From positions 62,001 to 126,000 of the forward strand of contig CAVSIZ010000005.1 of the NCBI GenBank assembly GCA_963728125.1: a stretch of 64,000 bases of DNA, written 5' to 3'. Each line of letters begins with the position of its first letter. Positions within the stretch are counted from its first letter, which is position 1. The notes beneath the pieces are model-generated. The model saw nothing but the letters and a program-made list of their open reading frames with translations. It did no database searches and was not told the origin of the DNA. Positions 41,019 through 49,973 of this stretch are shown one piece after another. The stretch comes from CAWDCV01 sp963728125 (lineage in GTDB: Bacteria > Actinomycetota > Actinomycetes > CAWDCV01). Made by a program: the position numbers and the translations under genes.

Positions 41019-44000
41019 ATGACCGTTACTGCGGAGCCCGCAAAGCAGGCAGCGACCGCGCAGCCGCGCCGGACCGGTTTCACGTTGCCGGGACGGGAGC
41101 GGATACCCGATTTCCTCGCGAACTACCTGGCCTTCGTCGCAACTTTCTGCGCGGTGACCGCGGTCCTGCCGTTCCTGCGCAGTCCGTTGGACTGGTTGCG
41201 AAACATCATCGAGTTGATCTCGGTGGGAGCTCCGCCGAGCCTGGCGACCGCCGCCTTTCTCGGCATTCTCGCGACCGCGGTACGGCGGCGGATGCGGGTG
41301 GCGTGGTGGATCCTTGTCGTCTTTCTGGTCCTCGATCGCTTCCTCAGATTCGCCATCGTCGTCGACACCGACGCCGAGCAGGTGGTCCAGGTCAGCGTGG
41401 ACGGCTCGACATGGGCGCGTGCGCTCTTCGGGCTCTTGGGTCTCGTCCTGCTGCTGGTCGCGCGCGATCAGTTCACCGCGCACATGGACAAGGGCAACGG
41501 CTGGCGGGCGCTGGCTGTCTACGTGGGCCTGTCCGCCGTCGGCATCGCGCTCAGCTTCCTCCTGCTGCAGGCGTTCCCGGGAACGCTCGCGTCGCAGGGC
41601 GAGCGGTTCGGCTGGTCGGTGACACACGTGCTCGTCGGCCTCGGCAGCAGGCCGGAGCTCGCGGGTATCGATGGCAGCGCGCCGCGAGGGGTGACGTTCA
41701 TCTGTGGCGTCTTCGGCGCTCTCGCCGTACTGGCCGCGGCGTACGTCCTCATGCGCCCACGCTCCTTTCGACGTCATCTGCAGCCCGACGACGAGCAGCG
41801 CTTGCGCGTCCTCCTCGACCGCTACGGTGACGAAGACTCCCTGGGCTACTTCGCCACGCGTCGTGACAAGAGCGTCATCTTTTCCGATTCAGGCAAGGCA
41901 GCCGTGACTTATCGCGTCGGTTCTGGCGTGAGCCTGGCGAGCGGTGACCCGATCGGCGGGCAGGAGGCATGGCCGGGCGCGATCCAGGCCTGGCTCGACG
42001 AAGCGCGCTATCACGGCTGGGCGCCTGGGGTGATGGCCGCCGGCGAGGCCGCTGCTACGGCGTACATCGCCGCCGGACTCGACGCCATCGAGCTCGGCGA
42101 CGAGGCAATCATCGACGTGCGCGACTTCTCCATCGAGGGCCGCTCGATGCGCGTCGTGCGGCAGGCCGTGACCCGAGTCGAGCGTGCGGGCTACACCGTT
42201 CGCATCCGGCGACACCGCGAGCTGTCCGCGGAGGAGATGCAGGACGTTATCCGCCGCGCCGATTCCTGGAGGGACACCGAGTCCGAACGCGGATTCTCGA
42301 TGGCGCTGTCGCGCTTGGGCGATGCTGCGGACGGGGAATGCGTCCTCGTCGAGTGCATGGACCCCGACGGGCAGCTGCGGGCCCTGCTGTCGTTCGTTCC
42401 GTGGGGCATGAACGGGCTGTCCCTCGACCTCATGCGTCGTGACCGATCAGCAGAGAACGGCGTCACCGAATTCATGGTGACTTCGTTGATCGAGCGGGCG
42501 AGGACCTTCGGCGTCGAGCGGATCTCGCTCAACTTCGCCATGTTCCGTTCTGCCTTCGAGCAGGGCGAGCGAATCGGTCGCGGTCCGGTGCTTCGGCTGT
42601 GGCGTGGCTTCCTGCTGCTCGGGTCGAAGTGGTGGCAGCTCGAGTCGCTGTACCGCGCTAACGCGAAGTATCAGCCGCGGTGGTCCCCGCGATTCCTGTG
42701 TTACGCCTCCGCGCGTCAACTTCCGCGCCTCGGTGTGGCCTCCGCCGTAGCAGAGGGCTTCATTCGAACGCCGAGCTTGCGCGCGCTGGGGAGTCATGCT
42801 GACCCCGCGGCCAGCGTGCCGGCATCGGCGCCGGTGCACCCGGCGGTGCCACAACCACGCGTTCCTGGTGAGCAGATCGACTACCGCGATCCCCTCGCCG
42901 ACAAGCTCGCAGCGGCGCGTGCGGCCTTGCCCGAGCAGGCGCGCGTTCGTCATGACACGTACGACCGCCTTATCGCCGAAGGCATCGATCCCTACCCCGT
43001 CGGCCATGAGCGCACAGCGACGCTGGGTGAGGTACGTGAGCGCTTTGCGGCGCTGACTCCCGACGCGAGCAGTGGCACCACGGTCGCGGTGACGGGACGC
43101 GTGCTGCTGAGCCGCAGTCACGGCGGCGTCGCCTTTGCGAGGCTGCGCGACGGCACCGGCGATCTTCAGCTGATGCTGACAGCAGAGGAGACCGGAAGCG
43201 AGTCAATCCGTGCGTGGAACAGGAACGTCGATCTGGGCGATCACGTCGGTGTCGTCGGCGAGGTGGTGACGTCTCGGCGCGGTGAACTCTCTGTGCTGGT
43301 GTCTTCATGGACCATCACCGCGAAATGCCTGCGACCGCTGCCAGACAAGAGACGGGGACTGTCCGACCCCGAAGCGAAGGTGCGGCAGCGCTACGTCGAC
43401 CTCATCGTCAACAGTGATGCACGCCGCATGCTGCGATTGCGTTCGGAAGCAGTACGCGCGGTGCGCAATTATCTCGGCGGGCGTGGTTTCCTGGAGGTCG
43501 AGACACCCATCCTGCAGCCCGTACATGGCGGTGCGAACGCGCGACCGTTCATCACACACATCAATGCGTACGACATGCGGTTGTACCTGCGGATTGCCCC
43601 AGAGCTGTACCTGAAGCGGCTCATGGTCGGCGGCGCAGAGAAGGTCTTTGAGCTCAACCGCACGTTCCGCAACGAGGGCGCGGACGCCACACACAACCCC
43701 GAGTTCACGATGCTCGAGGCCTACGAGGCGTACGGCGACTACAACACGATGCAGACACTGATGCAGGAGATGATCCAGCATGCTGCCCGAGCGGCGCTCG
43801 GCGGCACTGTCGTCGTGCACGAGGGCAAGGAGTACGACCTCAGCGGGCAATGGCGATCGATGACCGTCAACGACGCGATCTCGCACGCGCTCGGCGAAGA
43901 GATCACCGCCGATACACCGGTCGAGCAGCTGCGCAGGCTATGCGACGCCACCGGGATCCCGTACAGCTTGAAGTGGGGTCGCGGGCTCGTGCTGCTCGAG

Positions 44001-44393
44001 ATGTACGAGCACCTGGCTGAAGACAAGACGCTCGAGCCCACCTTCTACCGCGACTTCCCCACCGACGTCTCGCCGCTGACCCGCCAGCATCGTGTCGACC
44101 CGCGCCTGGCCGAGCGCTGGGATCTTGTGTGCTTCGGGGCCGAGATCGGGACGGCGTACTCCGAGCTCGTCGATCCGGTCGAGCAGCGGCGCCGTCTCAC
44201 CGAGCAGTCGCTGCTCGCTGCGGGCGGCGACCCGGAGGCGATGGAGCTGGATGAGGACTTCCTCGCGGCGCTCGAGTACGCCATGCCTCCGTCGGGCGGT
44301 CTCGGCATGGGCGTCGATCGCATGGTCATGATGCTGACAGGCAAGAACATCAGAGAGACGGTGCTTTTTCCCCTGGTCCGGATCGGCACATGA
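41019..44393 (+). CDS. lysX: bifunctional lysylphosphatidylglycerol synthetase/lysyl-tRNA synthetase
   Basis: This 1124-residue fusion makes Lys-tRNA and transfers lysine to phosphatidylglycerol, giving a positively charged lipid that protects against cationic peptides. Domain order: an N-terminal membrane part with about six to seven segments (1-245), a cytosolic DUF2156/MprF-type transferase (about 255-590, VTYRVGSGVSLASGDPIGG), an OB-fold anticodon domain (about 690-775) and a class II LysRS core. The core shows motif 2 at about 876-895 (ELNRTFRNEGADATHNPEFT) and motif 3 at about 1094 (GLGMGVDRMVMMLTG). The length is close to mycobacterial LysX (about 1170). The stop overlaps the next gene as ATGA. 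A separate housekeeping lysS is expected elsewhere. Confidence 0.95.
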   Translation: MTVTAEPAKQAATAQPRRTGFTLPGRERIPDFLANYLAFVATFCAVTAVLPFLRSPLDWLRNIIELISVGAPPSLATAAFLGILATAVRRRMRVAWWILVVFLVLDRFLRFAIVVDTDAEQVVQVSVDGSTWARALFGLLGLVLLLVARDQFTAHMDKGNGWRALAVYVGLSAVGIALSFLLLQAFPGTLASQGERFGWSVTHVLVGLGSRPELAGIDGSAPRGVTFICGVFGALAVLAAAYVLMRPRSFRRHLQPDDEQRLRVLLDRYGDEDSLGYFATRRDKSVIFSDSGKAAVTYRVGSGVSLASGDPIGGQEAWPGAIQAWLDEARYHGWAPGVMAAGEAAATAYIAAGLDAIELGDEAIIDVRDFSIEGRSMRVVRQAVTRVERAGYTVRIRRHRELSAEEMQDVIRRADSWRDTESERGFSMALSRLGDAADGECVLVECMDPDGQLRALLSFVPWGMNGLSLDLMRRDRSAENGVTEFMVTSLIERARTFGVERISLNFAMFRSAFEQGERIGRGPVLRLWRGFLLLGSKWWQLESLYRANAKYQPRWSPRFLCYASARQLPRLGVASAVAEGFIRTPSLRALGSHADPAASVPASAPVHPAVPQPRVPGEQIDYRDPLADKLAAARAALPEQARVRHDTYDRLIAEGIDPYPVGHERTATLGEVRERFAALTPDASSGTTVAVTGRVLLSRSHGGVAFARLRDGTGDLQLMLTAEETGSESIRAWNRNVDLGDHVGVVGEVVTSRRGELSVLVSSWTITAKCLRPLPDKRRGLSDPEAKVRQRYVDLIVNSDARRMLRLRSEAVRAVRNYLGGRGFLEVETPILQPVHGGANARPFITHINAYDMRLYLRIAPELYLKRLMVGGAEKVFELNRTFRNEGADATHNPEFTMLEAYEAYGDYNTMQTLMQEMIQHAARAALGGTVVVHEGKEYDLSGQWRSMTVNDAISHALGEEITADTPVEQLRRLCDATGIPYSLKWGRGLVLLEMYEHLAEDKTLEPTFYRDFPTDVSPLTRQHRVDPRLAERWDLVCFGAEIGTAYSELVDPVEQRRRLTEQSLLAAGGDPEAMELDEDFLAALEYAMPPSGGLGMGVDRMVMMLTGKNIRETVLFPLVRIGT

Positions 44394-45196
44394 GCGACTA
44401 CTTTGCCGAGCAGATCGTCGAGCCGGGCAAGCTCGCGCTGTTCCTCATGCTGGTTGCATTCATCGTGACCTTCCTCTTCATCCGGCTCAGCGTCCGGATG
44501 ATCCGGGCCGAGGTCTCGTGGTGGCCGGGGAATGTGCAGCCGGGTGGACTGCACATCCATCACGTCGTCTTCGGACTCGTCTTCATGCTGATCGGCGGGG
44601 TGTTGGCTTTCGCTCCCATCGCGTGGCAATCGCCGTGGTGGGAGATCACAGGCGTGCTGTTCGGAATAGGCGCCGCGCTCGTCCTCGACGAGTTTGCGTT
44701 GATACTCCACCTGGACGACGTCTATTGGTCCGAGCAGGGACGCAAGTCCATCGACGTCGTCTTTCTCTGCGCCGCGCTCGTCGGCATGCTCGTACTCGGG
44801 GCGAGCCCCCTCGGCGTGGGCGATGTGTCGGAAGCCGAAGAAGCCGTGCGATACGCCTGGCTCAGTACCCTGCTGATCAACGGACTCTTCGTTGTCATCA
44901 GCCTGCTCAAGGGCCGGATCTGGCTCGGGGTGCTGGGTCTCCTGGTGCCGCTGCTCGCGTTGATCGGCACCTTGCGGCTCGCGCGGCCAGGCTCTCCGTG
45001 GGCGCGGCGGCGCTACAAGGAGGGGTCGCGCAAGCGAGAGCGTTCGATCCAGCGCGCCGCGCGGCACGACAGACAGTGGCGAACCTGGAAGCACCGCGTC
45101 TTCGATGCCGTCGCTGGACGGCCCGATGCCCCGCCACCCGTGCTGGATGCGCCCGCCGAGGAGTCCGCCGAGCAGCGCGATGATGCGCGCCGATGA
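44390..45196 (+). CDS. polytopic membrane protein with HIHH motif, unknown function
   Basis: I do not recognise a named family. The 268-residue protein has about seven hydrophobic segments (ALFLMLVAFIVTFLFIRL, VVFGLVFMLIGGVLAF, EITGVLFGIGAALVLDEFAL and others) and a basic, probably cytoplasmic tail (about 205-268). Two clusters of polar residues stand out in or near the membrane: GGLHIHHVVFG between segments 1 and 2, and LDEFALILHLDDVYW after segment 3. Their histidines and acidic residues could bind a metal or form a hydrolase site; this is inference. It overlaps lysX upstream and the P-type ATPase gene downstream by four bases each, so the three proteins are made together. Confidence 0.8.
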   Translation: MSDYFAEQIVEPGKLALFLMLVAFIVTFLFIRLSVRMIRAEVSWWPGNVQPGGLHIHHVVFGLVFMLIGGVLAFAPIAWQSPWWEITGVLFGIGAALVLDEFALILHLDDVYWSEQGRKSIDVVFLCAALVGMLVLGASPLGVGDVSEAEEAVRYAWLSTLLINGLFVVISLLKGRIWLGVLGLLVPLLALIGTLRLARPGSPWARRRYKEGSRKRERSIQRAARHDRQWRTWKHRVFDAVAGRPDAPPPVLDAPAEESAEQRDDARR

Positions 45197-47562
45197 TCCT
45201 TGCTGAGGAGGGCCTTACCGCCGCGAACGTGGCGGAGCGGGTCGCTGCCGGCCAGGTCAACGTCGTCGAGCATCGGTCGAGTCGCGATGTCGGGTCGATC
45301 CTGCGCGAGAACATCTTCACGCGTTTCAACGCACTCATCGGTGCCCTCTGTGCGCTGATGCTGATCGTCGGCGAGTATCAGGACGCCCTGTTCGGGTTCG
45401 CGATTGTCGCGAACACCGGCATCGGGATCATTCAGGAGCTGCGAGCGAAGCGAACGCTCGACAGTCTCACCGTTGTTGGTCGCGGTCGACCGACAGTCCG
45501 GCGGGACGGTGTCGACAAGGCGGTCGATCAGCAGGACGTCGTGATCGACGATCTCGTGGTCCTGTCCAGCGGCGACGCTCTCGTCGTCGACGGTGAGGTG
45601 ACGGCTGCTGACGGTCTCGAGGTCGACGAGTCGCTGCTCACCGGCGAGTCGGACCCGGTGCTCAAGAAGCCCGGCGACCGGGTGCTCTCGGGATCGTTCG
45701 TCGTGGCCGGCGCCGGCCTCGCCCATACGGTTGCCGTCGGCTCGGATGCGTACGCCAGCAAGCTTGCCGAAGAAGCCGGACGTTTCGCGCTCTCGCGATC
45801 GGACCTGATGTCCGGCATCAACTCCTTCCTCCGAGTCATCCAGTGGCTGCTCATCCCGGCCGCCGCGCTGCTGATCATCAGTCAACTGAACGCGGACGAA
45901 TCCCTGCCGGATGCGATCGCCGGCGCCGTGGCCGGAACCGTGACGATGATCCCGGAGGGGCTGGTCCTGCTCACGAGCGTTGCGTTCGCGACTGGCGTCA
46001 TCCGGCTGGGGCGGCGGCAGACGCTGGTACAGGAGCTCGCGGCGGTGGAGGGACTCGCCCGTGTCGACGTCGTCTGCGCCGACAAGACCGGCACGCTCAC
46101 CGAAGACCGGATGATGCTGCGCGATGTCGACGTCCTCGAGCCGGCACTGCCCGTGCGGGAGGCTCTCGGTGCACTGGCCGGGGCGGAGGCGAACCCCAAT
46201 GCCAGCATGCGCGCCATTGCCGCTGACGCTGCCGCGCCCGACGGCTGGATGGTGACCGAGACCGTGCCGTTCTCCTCTGCGCGGAAGTGGAGCGGTGCGC
46301 GCTTTGCCGACCAGGGCTGGTGGGTGCTCGGCGCCCCCGACATGCTGCTGCAGGCGGGCGATCCTGCGTTGCTGTCGGCGGATCGGCGGGCAGGCGAGGG
46401 GCTACGCGTACTGCTGCTCGGTCGCGTCAGCGACACGTCGACGGGTTTCCTCGACGGTGCGCCGGCACCAGGCGCGGTCGAGCCCGCGGCGCTGCTGATG
46501 CTCAGCCAGCAGCTTCGTCCTGATGCTGCAGAGACACTCGCGTACTTCGCGCGTCAGGGCGTCACGGTGAAGATCGTCAGTGGCGACAACCCCACAACGG
46601 TCGGCGCTGTGGGGTCCGCTCTCGGTCTGCCCGGAGCGTCCGACACTGTCGATGCACGCCACCTGCCGGACTCCCCGGCTGAGTTGGCTGCCGAGCTGGA
46701 GACGCACAACGTCTTCGGTCGGGTGTCACCGCAACAAAAGCGCGCCATGGTCAGCGCGTTGCAGTCGCGCGGACATGTCGTAGCAATGACTGGCGACGGC
46801 GTGAACGACACACTGGCATTGAAGGATGCGGATATCGGCGTCGCGATGGGATCGGGCAGCGCCGCCGCCCGCGCCGTCGCGCAGATCGTGCTGCTGGACA
46901 ACCGCTTCTCGTCGCTGCCGTACGTCGTGGCCGAGGGTCGGCGAGTCCTGGCGAACGTCGAACGCGTGGCGAACTTGTTCCTGACCAAGACGTTCTACGC
47001 GCTGACGCTCGCATTGCTGGTCGGGGTTGCGGGCCTGCCCTTCCCGTTCCTGCCGCGACACCTCACCCTGATCGGGACACTGACCATCGGCGTACCGGCA
47101 TTCTTCCTCGCGCTCGCGCCGTCCAGCGAACGAGCCCGGCCCGGCTTCGTCCGTCGCGTCCTTCGCTTCGCCATCCCCGCCGGGCTCGTGGCGGCTGGCG
47201 CCTCGTTCACGTCGTACGCGCTGGCCCGTGCGAACGCCGAGTCACCGCTGGTCGAGGACCGTACGACCGCCGCGATCACGCTGTTCCTGGTGGCGTGGTT
47301 CGTGCTACTCCTCGTGGCGCGCCCGCTGGTTCGGTGGAAGCTCGCGCTGCTGGCCGCGATGGCCAGCGGCTTCGTGCTGGCGCTGTACGTGCCGTTCCTC
47401 CAGGACTTCTTCGCGCTGCAGCCGACAAACGTCGAGAACAACCTGACGGGCGCGGCCATTGCTGCGGGCTCGTGCGCGGTGCTGTTGCTTCTGCTGCGAC
47501 TCACCGCCGCGATCCCAGGTCATGCTGCTGCTCGTCAGGTCGTGGACGCTCTGCAGGTCTGA
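45193..47562 (+). CDS. P-type cation-transporting ATPase (CtpE-like)
   Basis: This 789-residue ion pump has the actuator motif LLTGESDPV at about 150-158, the phosphorylated aspartate in CADKTGTLTEDRM (Asp297), and the hinge TGDGVNDTLALKDADIGVAM at about 532-551. The ion-binding helix before the phosphorylation site reads MIPEGLVLLTSVAF: the PEGL form seen in calcium- and other cation-transporting pumps, not the CPC form of heavy-metal pumps. N-terminal metal-binding domains are absent. The family resembles mycobacterial CtpE, reported to handle calcium; the ion here is not proven. The ATG overlaps the preceding gene as ATGA, the third coupled member of the lysX unit. Confidence 0.92.
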   Translation: MILAEEGLTAANVAERVAAGQVNVVEHRSSRDVGSILRENIFTRFNALIGALCALMLIVGEYQDALFGFAIVANTGIGIIQELRAKRTLDSLTVVGRGRPTVRRDGVDKAVDQQDVVIDDLVVLSSGDALVVDGEVTAADGLEVDESLLTGESDPVLKKPGDRVLSGSFVVAGAGLAHTVAVGSDAYASKLAEEAGRFALSRSDLMSGINSFLRVIQWLLIPAAALLIISQLNADESLPDAIAGAVAGTVTMIPEGLVLLTSVAFATGVIRLGRRQTLVQELAAVEGLARVDVVCADKTGTLTEDRMMLRDVDVLEPALPVREALGALAGAEANPNASMRAIAADAAAPDGWMVTETVPFSSARKWSGARFADQGWWVLGAPDMLLQAGDPALLSADRRAGEGLRVLLLGRVSDTSTGFLDGAPAPGAVEPAALLMLSQQLRPDAAETLAYFARQGVTVKIVSGDNPTTVGAVGSALGLPGASDTVDARHLPDSPAELAAELETHNVFGRVSPQQKRAMVSALQSRGHVVAMTGDGVNDTLALKDADIGVAMGSGSAAARAVAQIVLLDNRFSSLPYVVAEGRRVLANVERVANLFLTKTFYALTLALLVGVAGLPFPFLPRHLTLIGTLTIGVPAFFLALAPSSERARPGFVRRVLRFAIPAGLVAAGASFTSYALARANAESPLVEDRTTAAITLFLVAWFVLLLVARPLVRWKLALLAAMASGFVLALYVPFLQDFFALQPTNVENNLTGAAIAAGSCAVLLLLLRLTAAIPGHAAARQVVDALQV

Positions 47563-47700
47563 GACGCCCGGTTATTGCTGCACAGCGTCCACGGCCTGAT
47601 CGCTACGCCAGCTCGCTGATCACGTATCCACAGAATTGATCCCTGCGATTCGTCCACAGATGTCGGCGATCCCTACGACGGAGAGCTGATCTCGAGCATC

Positions 47701-48630
47701 GTGGACGCCGTGAACGAAGAGCTCGCGTCCCTGCTCCGCGACGGCGGCGGGGTGCTGCGCCGCCAAGACGCGCGTCGGCGACTCTCGCGCCACGTGCTCG
47801 ATCATGCTGTCGCCGCGCACCACGTTTCACTCCTGCTTCCTCAGGTCTACGTCGACACCGCCCGTGTCGGCGACGTCGAGCTACGCCAACGCGCTGCACT
47901 GCTGTATGCCGGTGACGGTGCCGTCATCAGCCATCTGACTGCACTGCGCCGGTGGGGACTGTCGCTTCCGGACGAGGTCGATCGTGACGAGCGGGTGCAC
48001 GTCACCGTGCCAGCACGGATCCGTCGGCGTGGGCGTCAGAACGTGGCGGTGCTGCATCGCCGTCACGCGCCAGTGCAGACCTGCATCCGAAACGGGCTGC
48101 CCGTCACTCGATTCGAACGCGCCATCGTCGACAGTTGGGATGTTCTCGGGCCACCGCACCAACGAGCTCCCGCCATTGTGGCCGTGGCCGAACGGATGAC
48201 GACGCCGCAACGACTCCTCAGCGAGGCGGCGTTGACGCCAAATCGGCGCGGCCGGGCGTCGCTTCTCGGGCTCTGCTCAGCGTTGGCCAACGGATGTCGA
48301 AGCGAACTTGAGATCTGGGGTCTGCAGCACGTGTTCGACGATCGGCGCTTCGGCAGCGCCGTTCGTCAGCTGCCGCTGATCGTCCATGGGCGCACCGTCT
48401 ACGCCGATGTGGCGTTCGAGCGCGAGAAGGTGATCGTCGAGCTCGATGGGGCGGCCTATCACGGATCCCCAGATCGTCGAGCGCAAGACGTCAGACGCGA
48501 CGCGGCGTTAGCGGCCCTGGGCTGGGTGGTGTTGCGCTTCACCTACCAGCGACTGCACGCGGAGCCTGACGTCGTTCGACGGGAGGTGCTTGCCGTCCTA
48601 GAGGTCCGTCGACGGCAGCTGGCCGCGTGA
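47701..48630 (+). CDS. DUF559 protein with AbiEi-like N-terminal domain
   Basis: This 309-residue protein begins with a helix-turn-helix region like the AbiEi antitoxin (GGGVLRRQDARRRLSRHVLD) and ends with a DUF559, Vsr-like nuclease fold: VIVELDGAAYHGSPDRRAQD, then RRDAALAALGWVVLRFTYQR. In the second part the acidic residue and the D-R-R-D pattern resemble the active site of very-short-patch repair endonucleases. Such composites are common and multicopy in actinobacteria and their role is unknown; no AbiEii toxin lies next to it. The GTG at 47701 has no good Shine-Dalgarno sequence. The 138-bp upstream gap holds two TCCACAG motifs (47628 and 47653). Confidence 0.82.
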   Translation: MDAVNEELASLLRDGGGVLRRQDARRRLSRHVLDHAVAAHHVSLLLPQVYVDTARVGDVELRQRAALLYAGDGAVISHLTALRRWGLSLPDEVDRDERVHVTVPARIRRRGRQNVAVLHRRHAPVQTCIRNGLPVTRFERAIVDSWDVLGPPHQRAPAIVAVAERMTTPQRLLSEAALTPNRRGRASLLGLCSALANGCRSELEIWGLQHVFDDRRFGSAVRQLPLIVHGRTVYADVAFEREKVIVELDGAAYHGSPDRRAQDVRRDAALAALGWVVLRFTYQRLHAEPDVVRREVLAVLEVRRRQLAA

Positions 48631-48668
48631 GCCGATGAGTTTTGGTGGCTCGCCGAGTCTGAACCGGG

Positions 48669-49007
48669 ATGGGCGACGACGATGAGCATGCGCCGGAGGA
48701 CCAGCCGGCCGTCGCCGTCTGCAACGTCATCGCGATTGCACACCTGGGCCTGCATGCGGTCGACGCCCTGGCGCGGCTGCAGCTCGAGGCTCGCCGGCGC
48801 GGCCAGCGCATCGCGCTGAGCAACGCGTCGCCCGCGCTCGTGGATCTCGTCGACTTTGCCGGGCTGAGCAGCGTGCTGCCGTGTCTAGAGTCCGCGGACC
48901 TCATCGTCGAGGTGGAGCGGCAGCCCGAAGAGCGGGAAGAACCGCTCCGTGTCGAGGAAGAACGTGATGCCGCTGATCCGGTCGCCGGAGATCTCGACGA
49001 TCTGTAG
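48669..49007 (+). CDS. STAS-domain protein whose 3' end is antisense to the sigma-factor gene
   Basis: Residues about 20-75 read as a STAS domain (LHAVDALARLQLEARRRGQR, then LVDLVDFAGLSSVLPCLES), the fold of anti-anti-sigma factors. The typical phosphorylatable serine or threonine is not obvious. The last 40 residues are unusually rich in Glu, Arg and Asp; this part is encoded in the 123 bases (48885-49007) that overlap the convergent sigma-factor gene in antisense. The tail composition is probably dictated by the opposite gene. Neighbourhood with a SigG-like factor suggests a shared regulatory role, which is inference. The ATG at 48669 follows ACCGGG. Confidence 0.65.
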   Translation: MGDDDEHAPEDQPAVAVCNVIAIAHLGLHAVDALARLQLEARRRGQRIALSNASPALVDLVDFAGLSSVLPCLESADLIVEVERQPEEREEPLRVEEERDAADPVAGDLDDL

Positions 49008-49886
49008 CGACCACGCGTCGTGGCCGCTGCCGTCCGATGCAGGCTTGTACTGAGCAAAGCCCGGCAAGCCATTCGCCTCGATCGGGATCAGGCGAGAATC
49101 GCGGCAGGCGATGCCGGGACCGAGGCACCACCGTCGAATGTCGTCGTTGGTGTGCAGCCACAGCGCGTGGGGCGGCATCGACCAGACGGCGTCCTCGTGC
49201 AGCAGGGCCGTCAGCGCATCCATGTCGTAGCTCTCGAAGGCGTCGAGATACCGCTGCAGCAACGCCCGATGTTCGTCGTCGAGTGTCGCGACCTGCTCAC
49301 CCTCATCGACATCCAGGGACCCAAGCGTTGCCCGCGCGCGCTGAAGGGCGCTGTTCACCGACGCGACCGTGGTGTCGAGCAGTTCGGCAACCTCGTCTGC
49401 CCGCCAGCGCAGCACTTCGCGAAGGATCAGTACGGCGCGCTGGCGTGGCGGCAGGTGCTGCAGGGCGGCGATGAACGCCAGCCGGACCGAATCGCGGGTG
49501 ACCGCCAATTCCGCCGGATCGCCGTCCGCCGGGAGCATCCGGGCGTCGGGCATCGGTTCTACCCAGGTGGTCTCCGGCAGCGGAGCGGGCAGCGGCGTGT
49601 CCGCCGTCGAAGGCCCGGCCAGATCCATCGGCCGGGCGCGGCGCTGGCTCGCGCCGAGCATTGTCAGGCAGACGTTCGTCGCGATGCGGTACAGCCACGA
49701 ACGCAGCGACGAGCGCCCCTCGAAGCCCTCGAAGCTGCGCCAGGCCCGGACGAAGGTGTCCTGGACGGCGTCCTCGGCCTCGAACGAGGAGCCGAGCATC
49801 CGGTAGCAGTACGCCGTCAGCTCGGTCCGGTACTCCTCGAGACGCTCCATCACGTTCGAGTCGGCGAGTTCTGTCAGACCACTCAT
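48885..49886 (-). CDS. ECF41/SigG-like RNA polymerase sigma factor with SnoaL-like C-terminal domain
   Basis: This 333-residue protein has sigma region 2 (YRTELTAYCYRMLGSSFEAE, then DAVQDTFVRAWRSFEGFEGR, about 18-70), region 4 (LQHLPPRQRAVLILREVLRW and VASVNSALQRARATL, about 140-195) and a C-terminal SnoaL/NTF2-like domain (about 210-325, LLQRYLDAFESYDMDALTAL). This layout is that of the SigG/SigJ-type extracytoplasmic factors, in which the C-terminal domain replaces a classical anti-sigma factor. The ATG at 49886 has no Shine-Dalgarno sequence, but TAAAGT on the minus strand ends eight bases upstream, suggesting a leaderless mRNA. It is divergent from the efflux pump gene, a plausible target. 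Confidence 0.9.
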   Translation of the reverse strand: MSGLTELADSNVMERLEEYRTELTAYCYRMLGSSFEAEDAVQDTFVRAWRSFEGFEGRSSLRSWLYRIATNVCLTMLGASQRRARPMDLAGPSTADTPLPAPLPETTWVEPMPDARMLPADGDPAELAVTRDSVRLAFIAALQHLPPRQRAVLILREVLRWRADEVAELLDTTVASVNSALQRARATLGSLDVDEGEQVATLDDEHRALLQRYLDAFESYDMDALTALLHEDAVWSMPPHALWLHTNDDIRRWCLGPGIACRDSRLIPIEANGLPGFAQYKPASDGSGHDAWSLQIVEISGDRISGITFFLDTERFFPLFGLPLHLDDEVRGL

Positions 49887-49894
49887 CGAGGATG

Positions 49895-49900
49895 ACTTTA
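49895..49900 (-). promoter_or_regulatory. -10 box TAAAGT of the sigma-factor gene
   Basis: On the minus strand TAAAGT ends eight bases before the ATG at 49886; this supports a leaderless start for the sigma gene where no Shine-Dalgarno sequence exists. Confidence 0.5.
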
Positions 49901-49973
49901 CGTGACCGATGATTCCGGGCCGGTCGCCCAGTCGTACCAGCCAGAGCAGGAAAACCGAGGCAGGAGCATGCCG

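Noticed and set aside
47620..47665. Possible DnaA boxes and replication origin near TATCCACAG
   Set aside because: Only two imperfect copies, no AT-rich region and no dnaA or dnaN nearby; more likely an operator or chance.
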